Shown: positions 32,958-45,103 of the stretch, in pieces
Layout: every line of letters starts with the position of its first letter
Position numbering within the stretch: position 1 is the first letter of the stretch
DNA from: Niebla homalea
Taxonomy: Eukaryota > Ascomycota > Lecanoromycetes > Lecanorales > Ramalinaceae
DNA: 64,000 nt
Assembly (NCBI GenBank): GCA_019925105.1
Contig: JAHGAU010000014.1
Span: 806,001-870,000, forward strand
Direction of reading: 5' to 3'
Position numbers and translations under genes: made by a program
The notes under the pieces: model-generated
Databases searched by the model: none
What the model saw: only the letters and a program-made list of their open reading frames with translations
What the model was told of the DNA's origin: nothing

Positions 32958-34702
32958 GTTGTAATATACAGTGGCATTGGTAATCATGGTGAAGATTACG
33001 ATACGTTTGGCTCAGCCAACACTACCTACCTTACGGACTAGTGTCTTGACTTTTTGAGAGGGGATCTTTACTCCCTTCTTTGTAGAGTCTTGAGCGTTCT
33101 TCCACGTACCAGAGAGATCCACACTACCGAGAGAGAGCCAAACTCAGCAAATTCAGGACGTTCATCGTGTAGCATCTCAAGCTTCCCGCTCATCGCGAAC
33201 GGCAAGAATATCGCTGACCTACTTCAACCAATCAAATTTGCCTCGCAGCCATTTCAGGCGCTCCCAGGATAATCACCACCCTGTCCGAACTTGATACTAG
33301 ATCATCCTCATCCACGCAACAAGACGTGTGGTCGCCTGGACCCTGGCATGGTAAGGTTCCGAAGCTATCCATATTGTGGTGTTGAAATTGTAACCTGAGG
33401 CTCAAGTGTCATGCATCCGAGCACTGCCATTGGATGCCTTATCTTAAGCCCTGTGCTACCGTCCTCTACTACCCATCGGTCAAGCATGGCTCTGCTTATT
33501 GATAGTTTTCTACCCTCTCGACTCATTCGTCGTCTCTTGTTAGTCCCAGGGCTGCTTGCAATAGTAGGTCTTCGGACTGACCAATCTGCAACGGTATTTG
33601 CTACCGCAGCCATGAAGCCTCGTGAGTCAACAGCTGTGCCAGCATGCTCACGAGTCTACGTGACAGTGATATGCACTTTGCTCTTCGTATCTGAAACACT
33701 TGAAGGTGGCCCAGGCAGATCAGTCTCCCTTCAAACCTCCTTTGCAACGAATTTGATTCGCTCCTTCCTTGTGCCTCAGGACATCTATGATGATAGTGTT
33801 CCTTTCTGTCCCGCTGTGGAGCTGTTCCTATCTGCTTTGTCTGCCAGAAAAAGACTTCTTGAACAGCTGGGTTTACCTTTCGTCCGAAAATGATTACCAA
33901 GACAGACAGCCAACGGATGTTCCAATGCTTCGGCATTCATGCTCCAGCGGCAGCAACTCTTGCCCTTGCAATTTCGGACGCAAAACCGTCTTGACAGGTG
34001 GATGCAGTACGATTGGACAGCCATCCTCGCTCTACGTGCTGTCTAGGATACCCCCTTGCCGACTTCAGAATCGTATAAAACCCTTAGGTACTTGAAGCAC
34101 TTCGTCTAAGCCTGCAAGGATCATGGCAGACGACCATTGAGAGCTTGGGACGTCTGTACGCAGGTATCGCTATTGAAGGCTCCCATCACTTAGAATGACG
34201 ACTAGGTTCAAGCTAGTAGGTGTAACCTGTCATGGGGTGGCAAAAAAGTGTGACATGTTTCTTGCTCTGCGTCACGGCCCTACCTCCCTAGTTGGCTCCC
34301 GTTGCCTGAGTTATGAGCCTTTGCCATGAATATCATGCATCGCAAGAGTGGGTCTAGGACCAGAGCGTGACAAATGTTTCTACTGCCACTGAGACGCGTC
34401 GTTTGTGCCTAAGCCTGTGGCCTGGCTTTGGAGCACCGAATGGTCCAATTACCTTCGGATCGCTGGCACCCACCTTCTGCCCACCCTTGACTACGAAATC
34501 TAGACAATGTCCTGCGAGCTGGGGAGCTTCAATCTTCGGGCATTTCCGGCCCCTAGAGCGTGCACCACTGCTTTTCTGCTCCTGGGAAAGTGACACCAAC
34601 ATCTTGATGACATTGGTCCTTCCATGTTGTGGACCGGGAGCCACTATTCATGCCTCAGAGTCAGACCTGTAGGCTCCAAAAAGATACCCCGACTACAAAT
34701 TC
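32958..34702. other. Gene-poor stretch between the transposon and the first C2H2 gene
   Basis: 1.7 kb. The longest frame, 33411-33893 on the plus strand (160 codons), has no domain I recognise, no convincing splice partners and an overlapping frame on the other strand, so I do not call it a gene. Possible decayed sequence. Confidence 0.35.
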
Positions 34703-35765
34703 ATGCTCTGCCGCGATCATGATTACATTGATATAAGAGTTGCGGCATCATTGCAATATTCCTCGACCACAATCAAGCAGCCAGTTCCAGCGATCCAGAC
34801 GCTACCTCGACTCGCCCGCGCCTGTCCAAGCGCAAGTATGTCTGCTTTCTATTCTCCAGCTGATGAGGCACCCTTGACGGACGACGAAGCTCAGCTTCTG
34901 TTTCATCCAAATCAGCCAGCACTCCATCCCCCTCCAGGGCATCCAAGCGCACAGTCAGCATCTTACCAGCAAGAACCTTCAGCATGGGGATCGACGCTCT
35001 ACCCTGAGCTCTCATCAACATCGTCTCAGGTGCCTCCTCAAGCATTTGCCCCTCCGAGCCAGTACGTCTCTTGGCCCACAACAGCGTACCCTCAACTTCA
35101 ACCTATCAGAGTCTCGCTTGAACAAAGGGACCACGATCAGGGGATAGTAGTCCCCTCAACCCCCTTCGCCACGGACACAAGGCCAAATGCACCCTGGCCC
35201 TCCCTCCACCCCGACGATGCAGAAGCCCCTTCCGATATGTCACGGTCAACGTCACCCAATGCTTCGGACATGAACAATTTTGGCATCCTCCTTCCGGATG
35301 GAAGGAGCTGGCGCTGCGCTTACCCAGGGTGTACCTCTCAGGCGCGCTTCACCAGGGGCTGCGACCTGCGCAAACACTATCGTCGCCACACCAAATCACT
35401 CTTTTGTCGACATGAGGACTGTCCTCAGGCTAATGAGGGGGGCTTCTCGTCCAACAAAGATCGCGTAAGTACATCCCTCACCTGTCATGGCCACCCCAAA
35501 CCCAACTTGGCTTAGCCAAGCGGTGTCCCAGCAGATTCGGAGACACCGGCAATGATCATTGGGAGATCCTTCAGGCCTGAAGCATCATTTCTCACAAGCA
35601 CAACATGGTCTGGATGACACGGGAAGCTGATGTCGCACTTTACAGCAACGGCACGAACAACGCCATGCGCCCGCAGTGACTTGCTCGTTCAGAGGGTGTG
35701 GAAGGGTTTTCAGCAGAGTTGACAACATGAAAGATCATGTCAAACGCATACATGGCAAGAAGTAA
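34703..35765 (+). CDS. C2H2 zinc-finger protein with three C-terminal fingers
   Basis: Two exons, 34703-35464 and 35646-35765, with a 181-nt intron (long for this window); 293 residues. The first 200 residues are Pro/Ser/Gln-rich. The fingers are WRCAYPGC...HYRRH, FCRHEDC...RHEQRH (its histidines come from exon 2) and VTCSFRGC...HVKRIH, the protein ending GKK four residues after the last His. The second finger joins perfectly across the splice (GGFSSNKDR then QRHEQRH), which supports the model. Start could instead be the internal ATG that gives MSAFYSPADEAP. A fungal transcription regulator is likely from the architecture; the target is unknown. It converges on another three-finger gene 1.7 kb away. 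Confidence 0.82.
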
Positions 35766-37479
35766 AAATCAGCAGCAAGACTTGAGCTTGGCCATACCAG
35801 GAGTCTGTCGGCATGGTACAGGGCACAGGATTCACACATGTTGTACCGGGCGTATTGGGGCCTCATGTGATGGTCGCACGGCCAAGCCCTTTTCTACTCC
35901 GGAAGCAACTCACCTAGGATAGCATGGTCATTCAGATGATTAACTTAGACGGTGTGTAACATGCTTGCAGGTTCGCACATTGGCATTTTTAAAACACGAT
36001 CATTGAGCAGACTTGCGTTGCTCTATGTACGCTCCTCATCAATCGATGTCCACCATCACGTGCAAAGGACATTCGAAACATCTAAAGCACGCTGGTTCAA
36101 GTAATCTTACTGGATTCAAGTCTGGCCAAAAAGCATGTGGCATTGCAGCTTCCTTATCACCTAAGCGTATGCATCCATTCCTACGGGGTTGAACCCTCTT
36201 TATGAGGGTATGTCAGTCGACTTCGTCCGCCCAGGGGCGCAAGCAGCTTCTCCCATTCGTCTTCCAAATTGACCACTACTCGTGTGATCCACATGGTGCT
36301 CAAGAACGTCATACTCTTTGATGTTGCTCCCAATGGTCTTGGGCAGGTACTATGTGCCGGGGAAATTACCTTGACAAAGTAGGTACGAAGGAAGATACAT
36401 CACTCAAACACTAGTGACTATGACTGCAAGGATGTGATGGCATGAGGCGAAGAAGAAGGAGAGCCTGTCTAATGCTTGTCCTACGAGGTTCAATTTTCCA
36501 TGACCTTGTCGAGCGGTAGGTGCAGGAACAAGCCGATGATTCTTCATGGCTTTCCTATGGAGTTCTGGAGCCATAGCATGATTGGACATCAGCGACACAC
36601 ATATAAGTCAGCCTAGCGCCACCATGGTCTTCGACGTCACAGGAATAGCCCAAGAAAGGGCCACGACTGGGGGCCAAAGTTTTCACTCGAAGATTGGCGT
36701 CAAGAAAATAAACATCCATGCCTCTGTCGAAAGTTGGACCGGATGGATAAGTCAACTCTGGAATGGGCTGAGACTACTATTGAGCTTTCATCGTCCTTAT
36801 TGCCCTGTGAGAGTCTCTCCTGAGCTTGTCTAGATTGTGTACTCTCTCGAGCGGATCTTGGTAGCTGGGGTTGGTAAGGTGTCGGCTCATCAAAGAGTGC
36901 TATGGCTCTGTGTGACGACCCGTAAGATGGTACATCCATTCGAGATGCCATGTTGCAAGGTCGAGCAGAATGCGACACGTTTGATATCGCTTCCGAATGA
37001 TTCGTCCCTATCCTTTGGGAGTGGTTCTTAGTGGAAGGGAAGCGGAAAATAATACTTTTCGTGTACCCAGAACATCTTGAGGGCCCATTTGAGGGCCCTG
37101 TTGTCATCTGTCGCTAGTATGCTCATACAGCGTCGATAGACCCTTGCTGATATCTGCTTTTGCTAATGATGGACTCAGGTCTAAGCACCACCAAGTCGCA
37201 AAGGCACACTTCTGAATCCAATCAATACCTTGTTCTGGGCATCGCGAAGCACGTACGTGGGCGGTTCAGGTGGCACCGGAGAGCACCTGACCTCTGCATC
37301 TGCGCATTGTCGCTGCACTGTCGACAATCTCAATTGACGCAGACCCCCGAACATGCTGGATGGCTCTCTGTTGGGGTAAGGGGGTAATCTGGCGTCCGCC
37401 ATGAACACGCCATGCATGTATGGATCGGTGAAGGAAAGTTTATCTTGCCGGCGGGATGAAATGGCCTCCATGCTCTGTA
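35766..37479. other. 1.7-kb convergent intergenic region between two C2H2 genes
   Basis: Only short open frames on both strands. No RNA, repeat or conserved protein recognised. Confidence 0.4.
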
Positions 37480-39207
37480 TCATCTGGACCCAAAACGTCT
37501 ACGTCTACCTCTACTACCTCCTTCCAACCGCTGCGAGAGCACCTCACGGAGTTTTGGATCGTTCATATCTTTCTCCCCATGGTTGCCCCGGACGTGTCTA
37601 TTGCAGATCAGCAAACGTTGACTGCGCTACCTTCAGAATCTAACTAGCCTTTGGAGATTGTCAGGTCGGGGGTATTTGTGTTCCCTCTCTGGGCAGAACG
37701 GGCATACGTATCCAGGCGAATCGTGAACCAAGCCATGTCGAATCATCTCGTTCTTTCTCTTGAACCCTTTGCCACCCTCCGATCGAGGGCAAGTGGGCAC
37801 GGAGCAGTAGTGAGGTCTGCTCTGTGAATGAACGTTCGTGTGAGAGCTATCATCTGTCAACTGTTGCCAGCGTGAAAGCAGGTGCCGGGGAAGGAGCGCA
37901 TACTTGAGCAGATACTGCGTCTGAAATGGAGGAGCTGTGCATCCCTCATGTTTGCACTTGAAGTGACCAGTTAGAATGGGGGGCCCCGGATGCGCCACCA
38001 GCGGGGGTAGAATTCGTCCAGCTCTATCTATCTCCATTCGCTCCCCACTAGGCCGAGGAGATGAGGCTCCAATGTATCCACTCGTACAACTGTCTGCTGA
38101 CTGCGGCGTCAACGCCCCACTTGCCGACGTCTGAGATAATGTCGGCGGTGGCTGGATGTGAGGGCGTGAAGGGGGCGACATGATCGCTGTCTCTCTGGGG
38201 GATGCATGGCTGTAGGCCGGAGACGGTTGACCGTGTGCAAAATTAGGGGAGAATGCGCTGCTAGGACGCCCTGGCGAGCTCGCGAAGCGGGCAGGAGACA
38301 GCCCAGAACTTGAAGCTGAAGGGGTCGATTGGGCGTGAAAGCCGTTCTTGACGGGCCCGCCATCAAGGAGCGGCTTGAGCCCACTGTCATGCAACGACGG
38401 AAGGCCTTGGGGAGGTCCGGGAGATCTGGAGATATTGGTGGGAGGCGATGTTTGCATTGCGGGCAAAGTATTGCCTGGAGTCTGGTCTGCGCTCGCAACA
38501 GTGTATCGTCGCAGCGCTGGAGATATTGCTCCATGGCCTAAGTCTCGGTCTGTGGACGACCGACTGGAAACGGGTGACTTGCTCGCGCGTGCATTAGTCA
38601 CTGCGACCCCAGGAGTGCTCCCAGCAGCCGCTCGGGGTGAAATCGGTCTTGGTGATAGATTCTCCCTTTCGCCTTGAGAGGGAGCCCGGGGAGCATTGCG
38701 GGATCTCGGCAGCTCATGGATCGAGCTTGCTCCTTGCTCCTCCGTCAGCAGGCGCGGAAGCTCCGGCCTCACCCCACTCCCGGTCTCTGAGTTGCCTTTC
38801 AGCCTTTGTCTTTCCAGGGGTTGAGGGTCTGTAAGGGACAGGGCGTTGCCTGCAAGATTGGCTGGGTCGTCCGCTTGCTCTGCCCCCCCCGAAGTACTGT
38901 CAACATCATTCGCCACACTACTCGGCTCCGAGTCCGATTGCGGGAGCACCTCCTCGCCAGCTCGATTTGCAAGTTCAGGATGATTAAGTCCGCCCATGAA
39001 GCCAATGAGAACAGCGTCGCCTCGCGATGCTTGAGCTCTTGGGCGCCTTCTTGCTTTGGTGCCTGGACGAAGCTGTTCTGGTTCGGGGGAATCGTCGGAC
39101 GAGTCGTAGTCGGGGGACGGTGAAGGCTTCAAAGTGACAATGTGGGCCACCAGTGGGGGTGAATCCGTAACCAGGCCGTCCTCTGGGTCGTATCTTTCCG
39201 CCGCCAG
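37480..39207 (-). CDS. C2H2 zinc-finger regulator with C-terminal three-finger domain (5' end unresolved)
   Basis: Exons from the 3' side: 37597-37480, 37846-37649, and a long exon ending at 37904 that is open up to about 39207. A basic NLS-like KARRRPR and a 300-residue Ser/Pro-rich region precede the fingers: KCKHEGC...HTNVH, YCSVPTCPR...RHGLVH and YVCPFCPE...RHVRGNH. Intron 1 (57 nt) splits finger 1. Intron 2 (37598-37648) has a GC donor and supplies both histidines of finger 3; without it the protein stops before them. The tail ends in RGRRRRFGSR. No ATG exists in frame before 38997, although coding-like sequence extends 70 codons upstream, so a first exon is probably joined near 39207 (CGCAAG acceptor). 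Confidence 0.8.
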
Positions 39208-41223
39208 CTTGCGGTTGGATTGGAGGGGATATCACCCCCTCCCTATTCCAATGTGACGATGCGACTCCGAAGGGTCCGGCTGAGACTGCCAAGGGGGCTC
39301 TTTCCTTGACAAAATTGCAGAAGTGACTCTGTAGCTCTCAAGGGACCAATTAGTCTCCGAGCATCACACCTGCCACTACAACTATCAAACACCGGCTGCA
39401 GGTAGGAAGGAACGAGGTAGGCGGCCGGCTCGAGGAGCATTGACCATGGCGTGGATCGAGTGATAGCCGAGTAATGTCTCCTACAAGTCCGCTGCACAGC
39501 CGAGGAAGGCCAACAATGGCTCCCGTCGCAGATGAATGTCACACTAATACCCAAGCCTCTGTGGATTGCCAGCATGCCTATCGGAGAATGCAGATTCTGC
39601 TCTTTGTTTTCTGTGGGGGAGGAAGGGCGAATGATGGAAAGGGCGGCGAAGATGGTACGAAATGGGTAGGAAGAAAAGACTTAATATAGCAGTAGGAGGG
39701 GCCAAGGAAAGGTATCAGACATACATAGTGCGTATTGGCCTGAGACTCCAGACGTCAGACGTGCTTCAGACGTTACGGCTGGGGACGGTTCTACCCGGAC
39801 GAGGCTCTTTCGAGGCGGCTGAATGCCCGAATCGAGCAGGAAGAGTGACGCACCGTGACCAAAGGTAGAAGTACGATTCAGAAGTGCCAGCCTTCACGGA
39901 CAAGATACTCCAGGCCGCTGCCGAGAGAGCCGAAAGGCGGCGGCGAAGCAATGGCGACTTTAACGCCAAGTAGGGTCAGAAAGGAAAAGGACGGGGATGA
40001 GAAGCAAGAGGACAGCATGGTGCCGGATCAAGTGGGAAATAGGAGTTGCGGCCACCCACGCATGATGTTGACGTATCAGGGATCAGCCAGGATATTAATC
40101 AATCAATCAGTACGGAGGGCGGAGGGCGGATTACGATTATGTTTGCGTTGCGTGTAACAAGTTGGTCTGTTGTCGGATTTTGGGGCTTGCGACCTGCAGA
40201 AGGCAGAACGGTGAGGAGGCTGTGCTAAAACCGCTGGGCCCTGACTGGAGAAGGGCGAGAGAGATGGGCCGCTCCTCGTTCAGCCGCGTGATATTTATGG
40301 CTCGGTGGGGGAAACATACTCTGGAAGGTTGGAAGACAGTGGTGAACAGTCAAGTTGATGAGCCAGGATGGCTGGAGGGGATGATCATAGGAAGCACCAG
40401 AGGCTTGAGGAGAAGGAGCAAAGACTTGGGACGTCTTGCCTGCTGCGTGGATGTGCCCACTTTTCTCTCTCGCCCAAGGAACGCTCTGGGACGGAGTAGT
40501 CATTCGCTATGCAATAATAATAATGAGTAGTAAGCACAGTCTTGATTGTCTGGTCGAGTTTCAGGATGCAGGAGACATTACGCCAATTAATACGGATCCG
40601 CGATGTCTGCTTCTGCCAGCATTCCAGCAATATTTAATGCAAGCAAGCATGGCCAGCGAGCCAGCCTAGAACTAAGTTTCAGGTTGGGCCGTTCCAGCCA
40701 CAGCAGCTAGCCAGGGATATATTAACTATTATTATTGAGCCGGCCTTCCGTGCGAATTACCCCTTTCGCTTTACTCACAAGACTGGATCATGCTTACAAG
40801 ACATCTGGCTTGTTGTCACACTAGACCTCTCCTACTCTCTTCGCTCGTTGTATGACGACCACGCGCAATCACTGGGTCACTTTGATCTCGTAGAGGATGC
40901 CTTCTGGTGCCTCTGTTCCCGGACACCGTCCGAGAACACCCCCTATTACGAGTTTGGCAGAGGTGTCACAGCTCGCATCCTATGCCCAACGTCCCTGCAA
41001 CATCAGCTCAACTGTCTAGACTTGGTCTTGATGATCCCCGACTCCCCTGTCAGCAAGGAATGGCGGTAGGGAGACACGCTCACACGCCAGCATCCTCCAT
41101 CACTGCGACGTCAATGTCGCGCCCGTGCTTATATCACCATGTTGCTCCAACAAGTCTCGCGATCTTGCTTCATATTTGCCTTTCCCACTTCCCACTTTAA
41201 CCTAGAGTAACTAGCGATCTACG
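39208..41223. promoter_or_regulatory. 2-kb intergenic region upstream of the C2H2 gene
   Basis: Must contain the missing first exon and promoter of the C2H2 gene on the minus strand and the 3' flank of the phosphotransferase gene. A cluster of three CAGACGT copies lies at 39750-39775. Nothing else recognised. Confidence 0.4.
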
Positions 41224-42523
41224 TTACAGCCGCTCCATGCTACGCGCTCCCCTCTTCGCCCTGCACCTTTCTATAAGGCCCCAGCAGAATTGACCATACG
41301 GGATCATCAGCTGACCAATCTCTTTGGCCTTCTCGCTGCTGGCCTGCCGCTGCGCGAACCGGGCTGCTATACCTTGCATGATCACACTGTTACGGAAGGC
41401 AGCAAACGCATCACCCCACTGCAGCTCCTCGGCGGCGTTCCAACAGGCCATCTCAGCGTACCAAGTGACGCACTGGGCTCGAGACGGCAGTCCGGGCGTT
41501 TGCGCGGATGGCTCGAACGCTGGATTGATGGGCGGCGTCATTGCAACTAGGGGGGGATCGACGGCCAGACTGAAGGGAGAGAGAAGGTTGGACAGGTCAG
41601 ACAATGGATGACCGATGGTCGACATCTCCCAGCTGAGGGAAGCCATCAGTCGACCTTGTTCTCGACGAATCGCTGGCAGTCAGACTTACTCGAGGATACC
41701 AATCACCCTCGACTCGTTTTTGTGAAAGACAAGATTGTCGATTTTGTAATCACCGTGAATCAAGCCAGTCCGATCTCTCGGCTGACTTCGCGCATCGCTT
41801 AGAAACGCCACGATTGCGTTGTAATTTGGTATGTCGCCGACAATGTCCTGTGTCTGGATATCTTGTACGCGTGCCTGAGCGGCAGATATCCCACCCAAAG
41901 TCTTGAGTTGGCGGCTGTAAAATCCGGAGCTTTTCCCAAAATTCTGCAGTCCGACCGAGGCCGGCTTGACGCGGTGCAGCTTAGCGAGCGTTTGAACGGC
42001 ATCCCGCCACCTGGGAAGGGGACTCGTGAGCTTGACTGCTGGCCGTTGGGAGGTTGATAAGCTCACATTGCCGCACGATCCTCGGCCGCGATGCCAGGGA
42101 ACGATGCATCTTCAAATATGCGGCCATCTAGGTATTGCATCACGTAAAAGGCGGTGCCGATCACTTCCTCGTCTTCACATAGGCAATAGGTCTGAGGCAC
42201 GGGCACATCAGTATCCCCCAAGGCGTCCAGGATGCGGTATTCGCGGTCGATTTGATGAGCAGTCTTCGAAAGAAGCTTTCCCGGAGGTTTCTTCCGTAGA
42301 ACGAAGTTACGCCCGTCGGCATCGCGCAATAAATAGGTCGGGTTGGACTGGCCATAACCGAACTGAAAGAGGCGGAATCAGCATGTGCGGTAGATTCAAT
42401 CGTCGACCATTGTTTGGGCAGTACCTGTCTCAAATCGATTGGGAGACGAATTTGTGGGACTCTGCTTTCAAGGAAGCCAGAGAGTCTGTCCACATCAAGA
42501 GATTGCCGTACTGGCCCTGCCAT
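41224..42523 (-). CDS. APH-type phosphotransferase, ACAD10 N-terminal-like
   Basis: Four exons: 42523-42425, 42362-42067, 42010-41690, 41632-41224; 374 residues. It belongs to the aminoglycoside-phosphotransferase/choline-kinase-like fold. Visible motifs are FGYGQSNPTYLL (nucleotide loop, formed across intron 1), FVLRKKPPG with the ATP-binding lysine, the Brenner motif HGDYKIDNLVFH with catalytic Asp, and LDWEMSTIGHP with the metal-binding Asp (formed across intron 3). This set matches the kinase-like half of ACAD10/11, which phosphorylates 4-hydroxyacyl-CoA substrates in animals; stand-alone versions are common in fungi. The fungal substrate is not known. Introns are 62, 56 and 57 nt. I start at the ATG at 42523. 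Confidence 0.88.
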
Positions 42524-42863
42524 GTTTGAGCCCACACGGAGGGAAAGGTTTGAGAGGCGATGTTGTTCTTAGTGACATGCCTCTCTACACATGATGTACC
42601 TCGAGGGGCGTCAAGAAATTATTTCCTTGACTTTGTTTAATTAAGCCGAGGTCGAGCTCGATAGGCTTGAGAGAATCATGACTTAATATACGCTAGAACT
42701 ACACCCTGACCTTGCCTCGTTGCCTTATATCTTCAGCACCAACCGCAAGGGACGATGATATCCTCAGGTACGACCTACTATAGTCATTATCCGGTTCAGC
42801 CGTCAGACCGACTCTTCCATGGTGTGCGAGGGATCACCGCCCAAATCACCTAGTGGATGCCCC
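42524..42863. other. Intergenic, phosphotransferase promoter and WD40-gene 3' flank
   Basis: 340 bases between two same-strand genes; nothing recognised. Confidence 0.4.
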
Positions 42864-44447
42864 TTATCGCTCCGGAAGACTGCTCCATGCCACGAGCCGT
42901 CGATCGAAACCACCACTCAAGAGCCACTCTTGCGCATTGCCCGTTTCGTCCTTGATCAATCCACACCAAATACTCCTGATCTTGGAGCCGGCCTCATGTC
43001 CGTCTTTGAGCAGCGAAACAATTTTGCCCGTCATCGCCTCGATTCCCCTCAATACGCCGTCATCCCCGTTGACCCATACTCCACTGCCCGACGGTCGCCA
43101 CACAACTTGAGGGGTCGAGAAAGGCGTTTGCGGTGCTAATGTACTTATACATACCAACATGGCTGCATGCTCTACCTCTTGCATCCTTAAAGTTGCCCTT
43201 GCTTGCGATGCTTGCGATGCTTGCTTAGATTGCTCTGGGGCAGGTGACCCACCATGATCACTCCGAGGCCAAAGAAGCCGCACAATTAACAACTTCATGT
43301 GAGGGACCGTTGACGTAGCCACAGCCAGGAGATTCCCGTCGGTCGGGCAAATGGCAATTGATGAGGGCGAAAAGGTGACCCACGAATTGGAATGAGGAGC
43401 GAGGTTTTGTTGCCCCACCAGTCTCATGGGCTCAGTCTCATGAGGAGATGGGCCGGTTCGGCCTGATCGATGCTGATCGAGAGATGGCAGGCAGTAAAAA
43501 TGCAAGTGCGTCGAGTCACGTCGCGTCAGCAGAAGGAGGGGACGAGTAGTCAGGTCCTCTCTGACGAACACCAGTGCTTCCGGGTTGGTGGGTAGCGAGA
43601 GAGCCGAGATTGGACTGCCCAGTCTGTATCCTCCCTTCGCATTCACAACATACAAAAAGACTCGGCCGTCCCATCCGGCGGTGGCAAGCCACGTATGATC
43701 CTCATCTACATACGAAGCCACTTGCACTACATATTTCCGGTGATCTCGTCGTTTGTCAAGCAGCCCATCGCCACCATGATCGTACATGACTACCTCACCA
43801 GACATGCTGCTCGTCAGACTGACGGTCTCTGACTTGCCTACCGAAGCACAGGAGAGGATGGGAGAGTCGTGCAGATCGGTTAGAGACTGGGAAAGATGGA
43901 ATGGAGGCGCAGGGGGGCTGATGATATGCAAATGCCGGTCCGCAGTAGAGGCCAGAAGGAGCTGATGAGAGCTGTGCAAAGGGCAAGTATTGACACTTGT
44001 TCCCAAGACCGAGACATGAAGTAGATTTGATGATGTAGGCAACGATGAGATAGTGTGAGGAAGTGATGGCGCTTCGAAAGCGTCAGGGCAAGCGCGGAAC
44101 GTGCAGTCGGCGACCTTACCTGGAAGCAGCCAAGCCGACTGTTCGTGTTGGATACTTGTCTTTTCAAATTGGAGCGAGAGGTCGAATTGCCGCTTCTCAT
44201 GAAGAAGGTCCTCCAGTGTGAATGTGACCTTCTCCACCATGCCTACATCTTGCGACAGACAAGCTTCATTGATGAACGCATCAAGTGTCTACAAGACAGC
44301 AATGACGGTACTCTAGGTCAGCCTCACAGGATTCCATGTTACTGATGGGACGAAAAGGTATAGGCGACGCTGTTGGCTTACTTCACGATATCCATTGGCT
44401 TGAAGGAATTCAGCAACAAGCAGGGCCGGCGAGTCTACCGCGGGCAT
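42864..44447 (-). CDS. LisH-WD40 repeat protein, fungal, function unknown
   Basis: Two exons, 44447-44382 and 44288-42864, with a 93-nt intron; 496 residues. The first 35 residues, LLVAEFLQANGYRE followed across the splice by TLDAFINEA, form a LisH-like dimerisation helix pair. From about residue 120 on there are WD40-like blades (DSPILSCASVG, WLATAGWDGRVFLY, SNSWVTFSPSSIAICPTDGN, WLLSGGFDRRLVAW). A Gln-Ala-Ser repeat, SKQASQASQAR, is encoded by a tandem GCTTGCGAT tract near 43200. The pairing of LisH with a propeller suggests a scaffold, as in CRL or CTLH assemblies, but I do not recognise a named orthologue. Confidence 0.8.
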
Positions 44448-45103
44448 TTTTGATTGCCGACCAGGATCAGAATGTTATCGATTTCTCTCTGCGCAGAAGA
44501 TATCATATCACTGCACATTCTTCAAGGACTAAGGAGGATTGATGTTTCGAGCCCAATGTTTTCTGATGCTACTCCAACGTCGGTCACGTGACTTGGCGCC
44601 TTTTGGCATGGATCCTGGCTTCTACTGATCATTGAAGACACTTTCCATTCTCCAGATAGTATCATGGGTAAGGTAAACATGGACGAAGTGAATGACTTTA
44701 GGCATTCACATTGATATTATCTATGGTGATCAACCCTCGAACGGCGAAAAGTCCCGAGTGCATTGTAATAGGTTCACCTTTTACCAAGCGTGGCTCCATG
44801 CCCTGTCGACAACATCCTCGCTCTACCACTTCGGTCAAGGCTCGCTCTATTCATTGGCTTCAAGTCAAATAGCCCTCGTATTTGATCAGATAACGCTTTG
44901 TTTCGGCCAAAAGGTGCTGACCTCCCGCCCCCCCCAAAAAAGACGCAGGCTGTTCGACGCTGACGGGGTATCTCTTTGCTACGCATTGCAAGACAATTTA
45001 AAGATGAAGTGAAGTCATCGCTGCCCAAAATGCCACAATCCGCAGCCCCGATAACATCTCTCTTGCCGAAGATCGAAATTAGAATTGAGCGAATGACTGG
45101 ACG
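44448..45103. other. Intergenic between the LisH-WD40 and NCBP3-like genes
   Basis: 656 bases; promoter of the WD40 gene and 3' flank of the next. No gene, repeat or RNA recognised. Confidence 0.4.

Noticed and set aside
33411..33893. 160-codon plus-strand frame
   Set aside because: No recognisable family or splice partners and an overlapping minus-strand frame; position beside a transposon suggests decayed or random sequence.
34354..34672. Overlapping frames of about 100 codons on both strands before the first C2H2 gene
   Set aside because: Each is the shadow of the other and neither resembles a protein.
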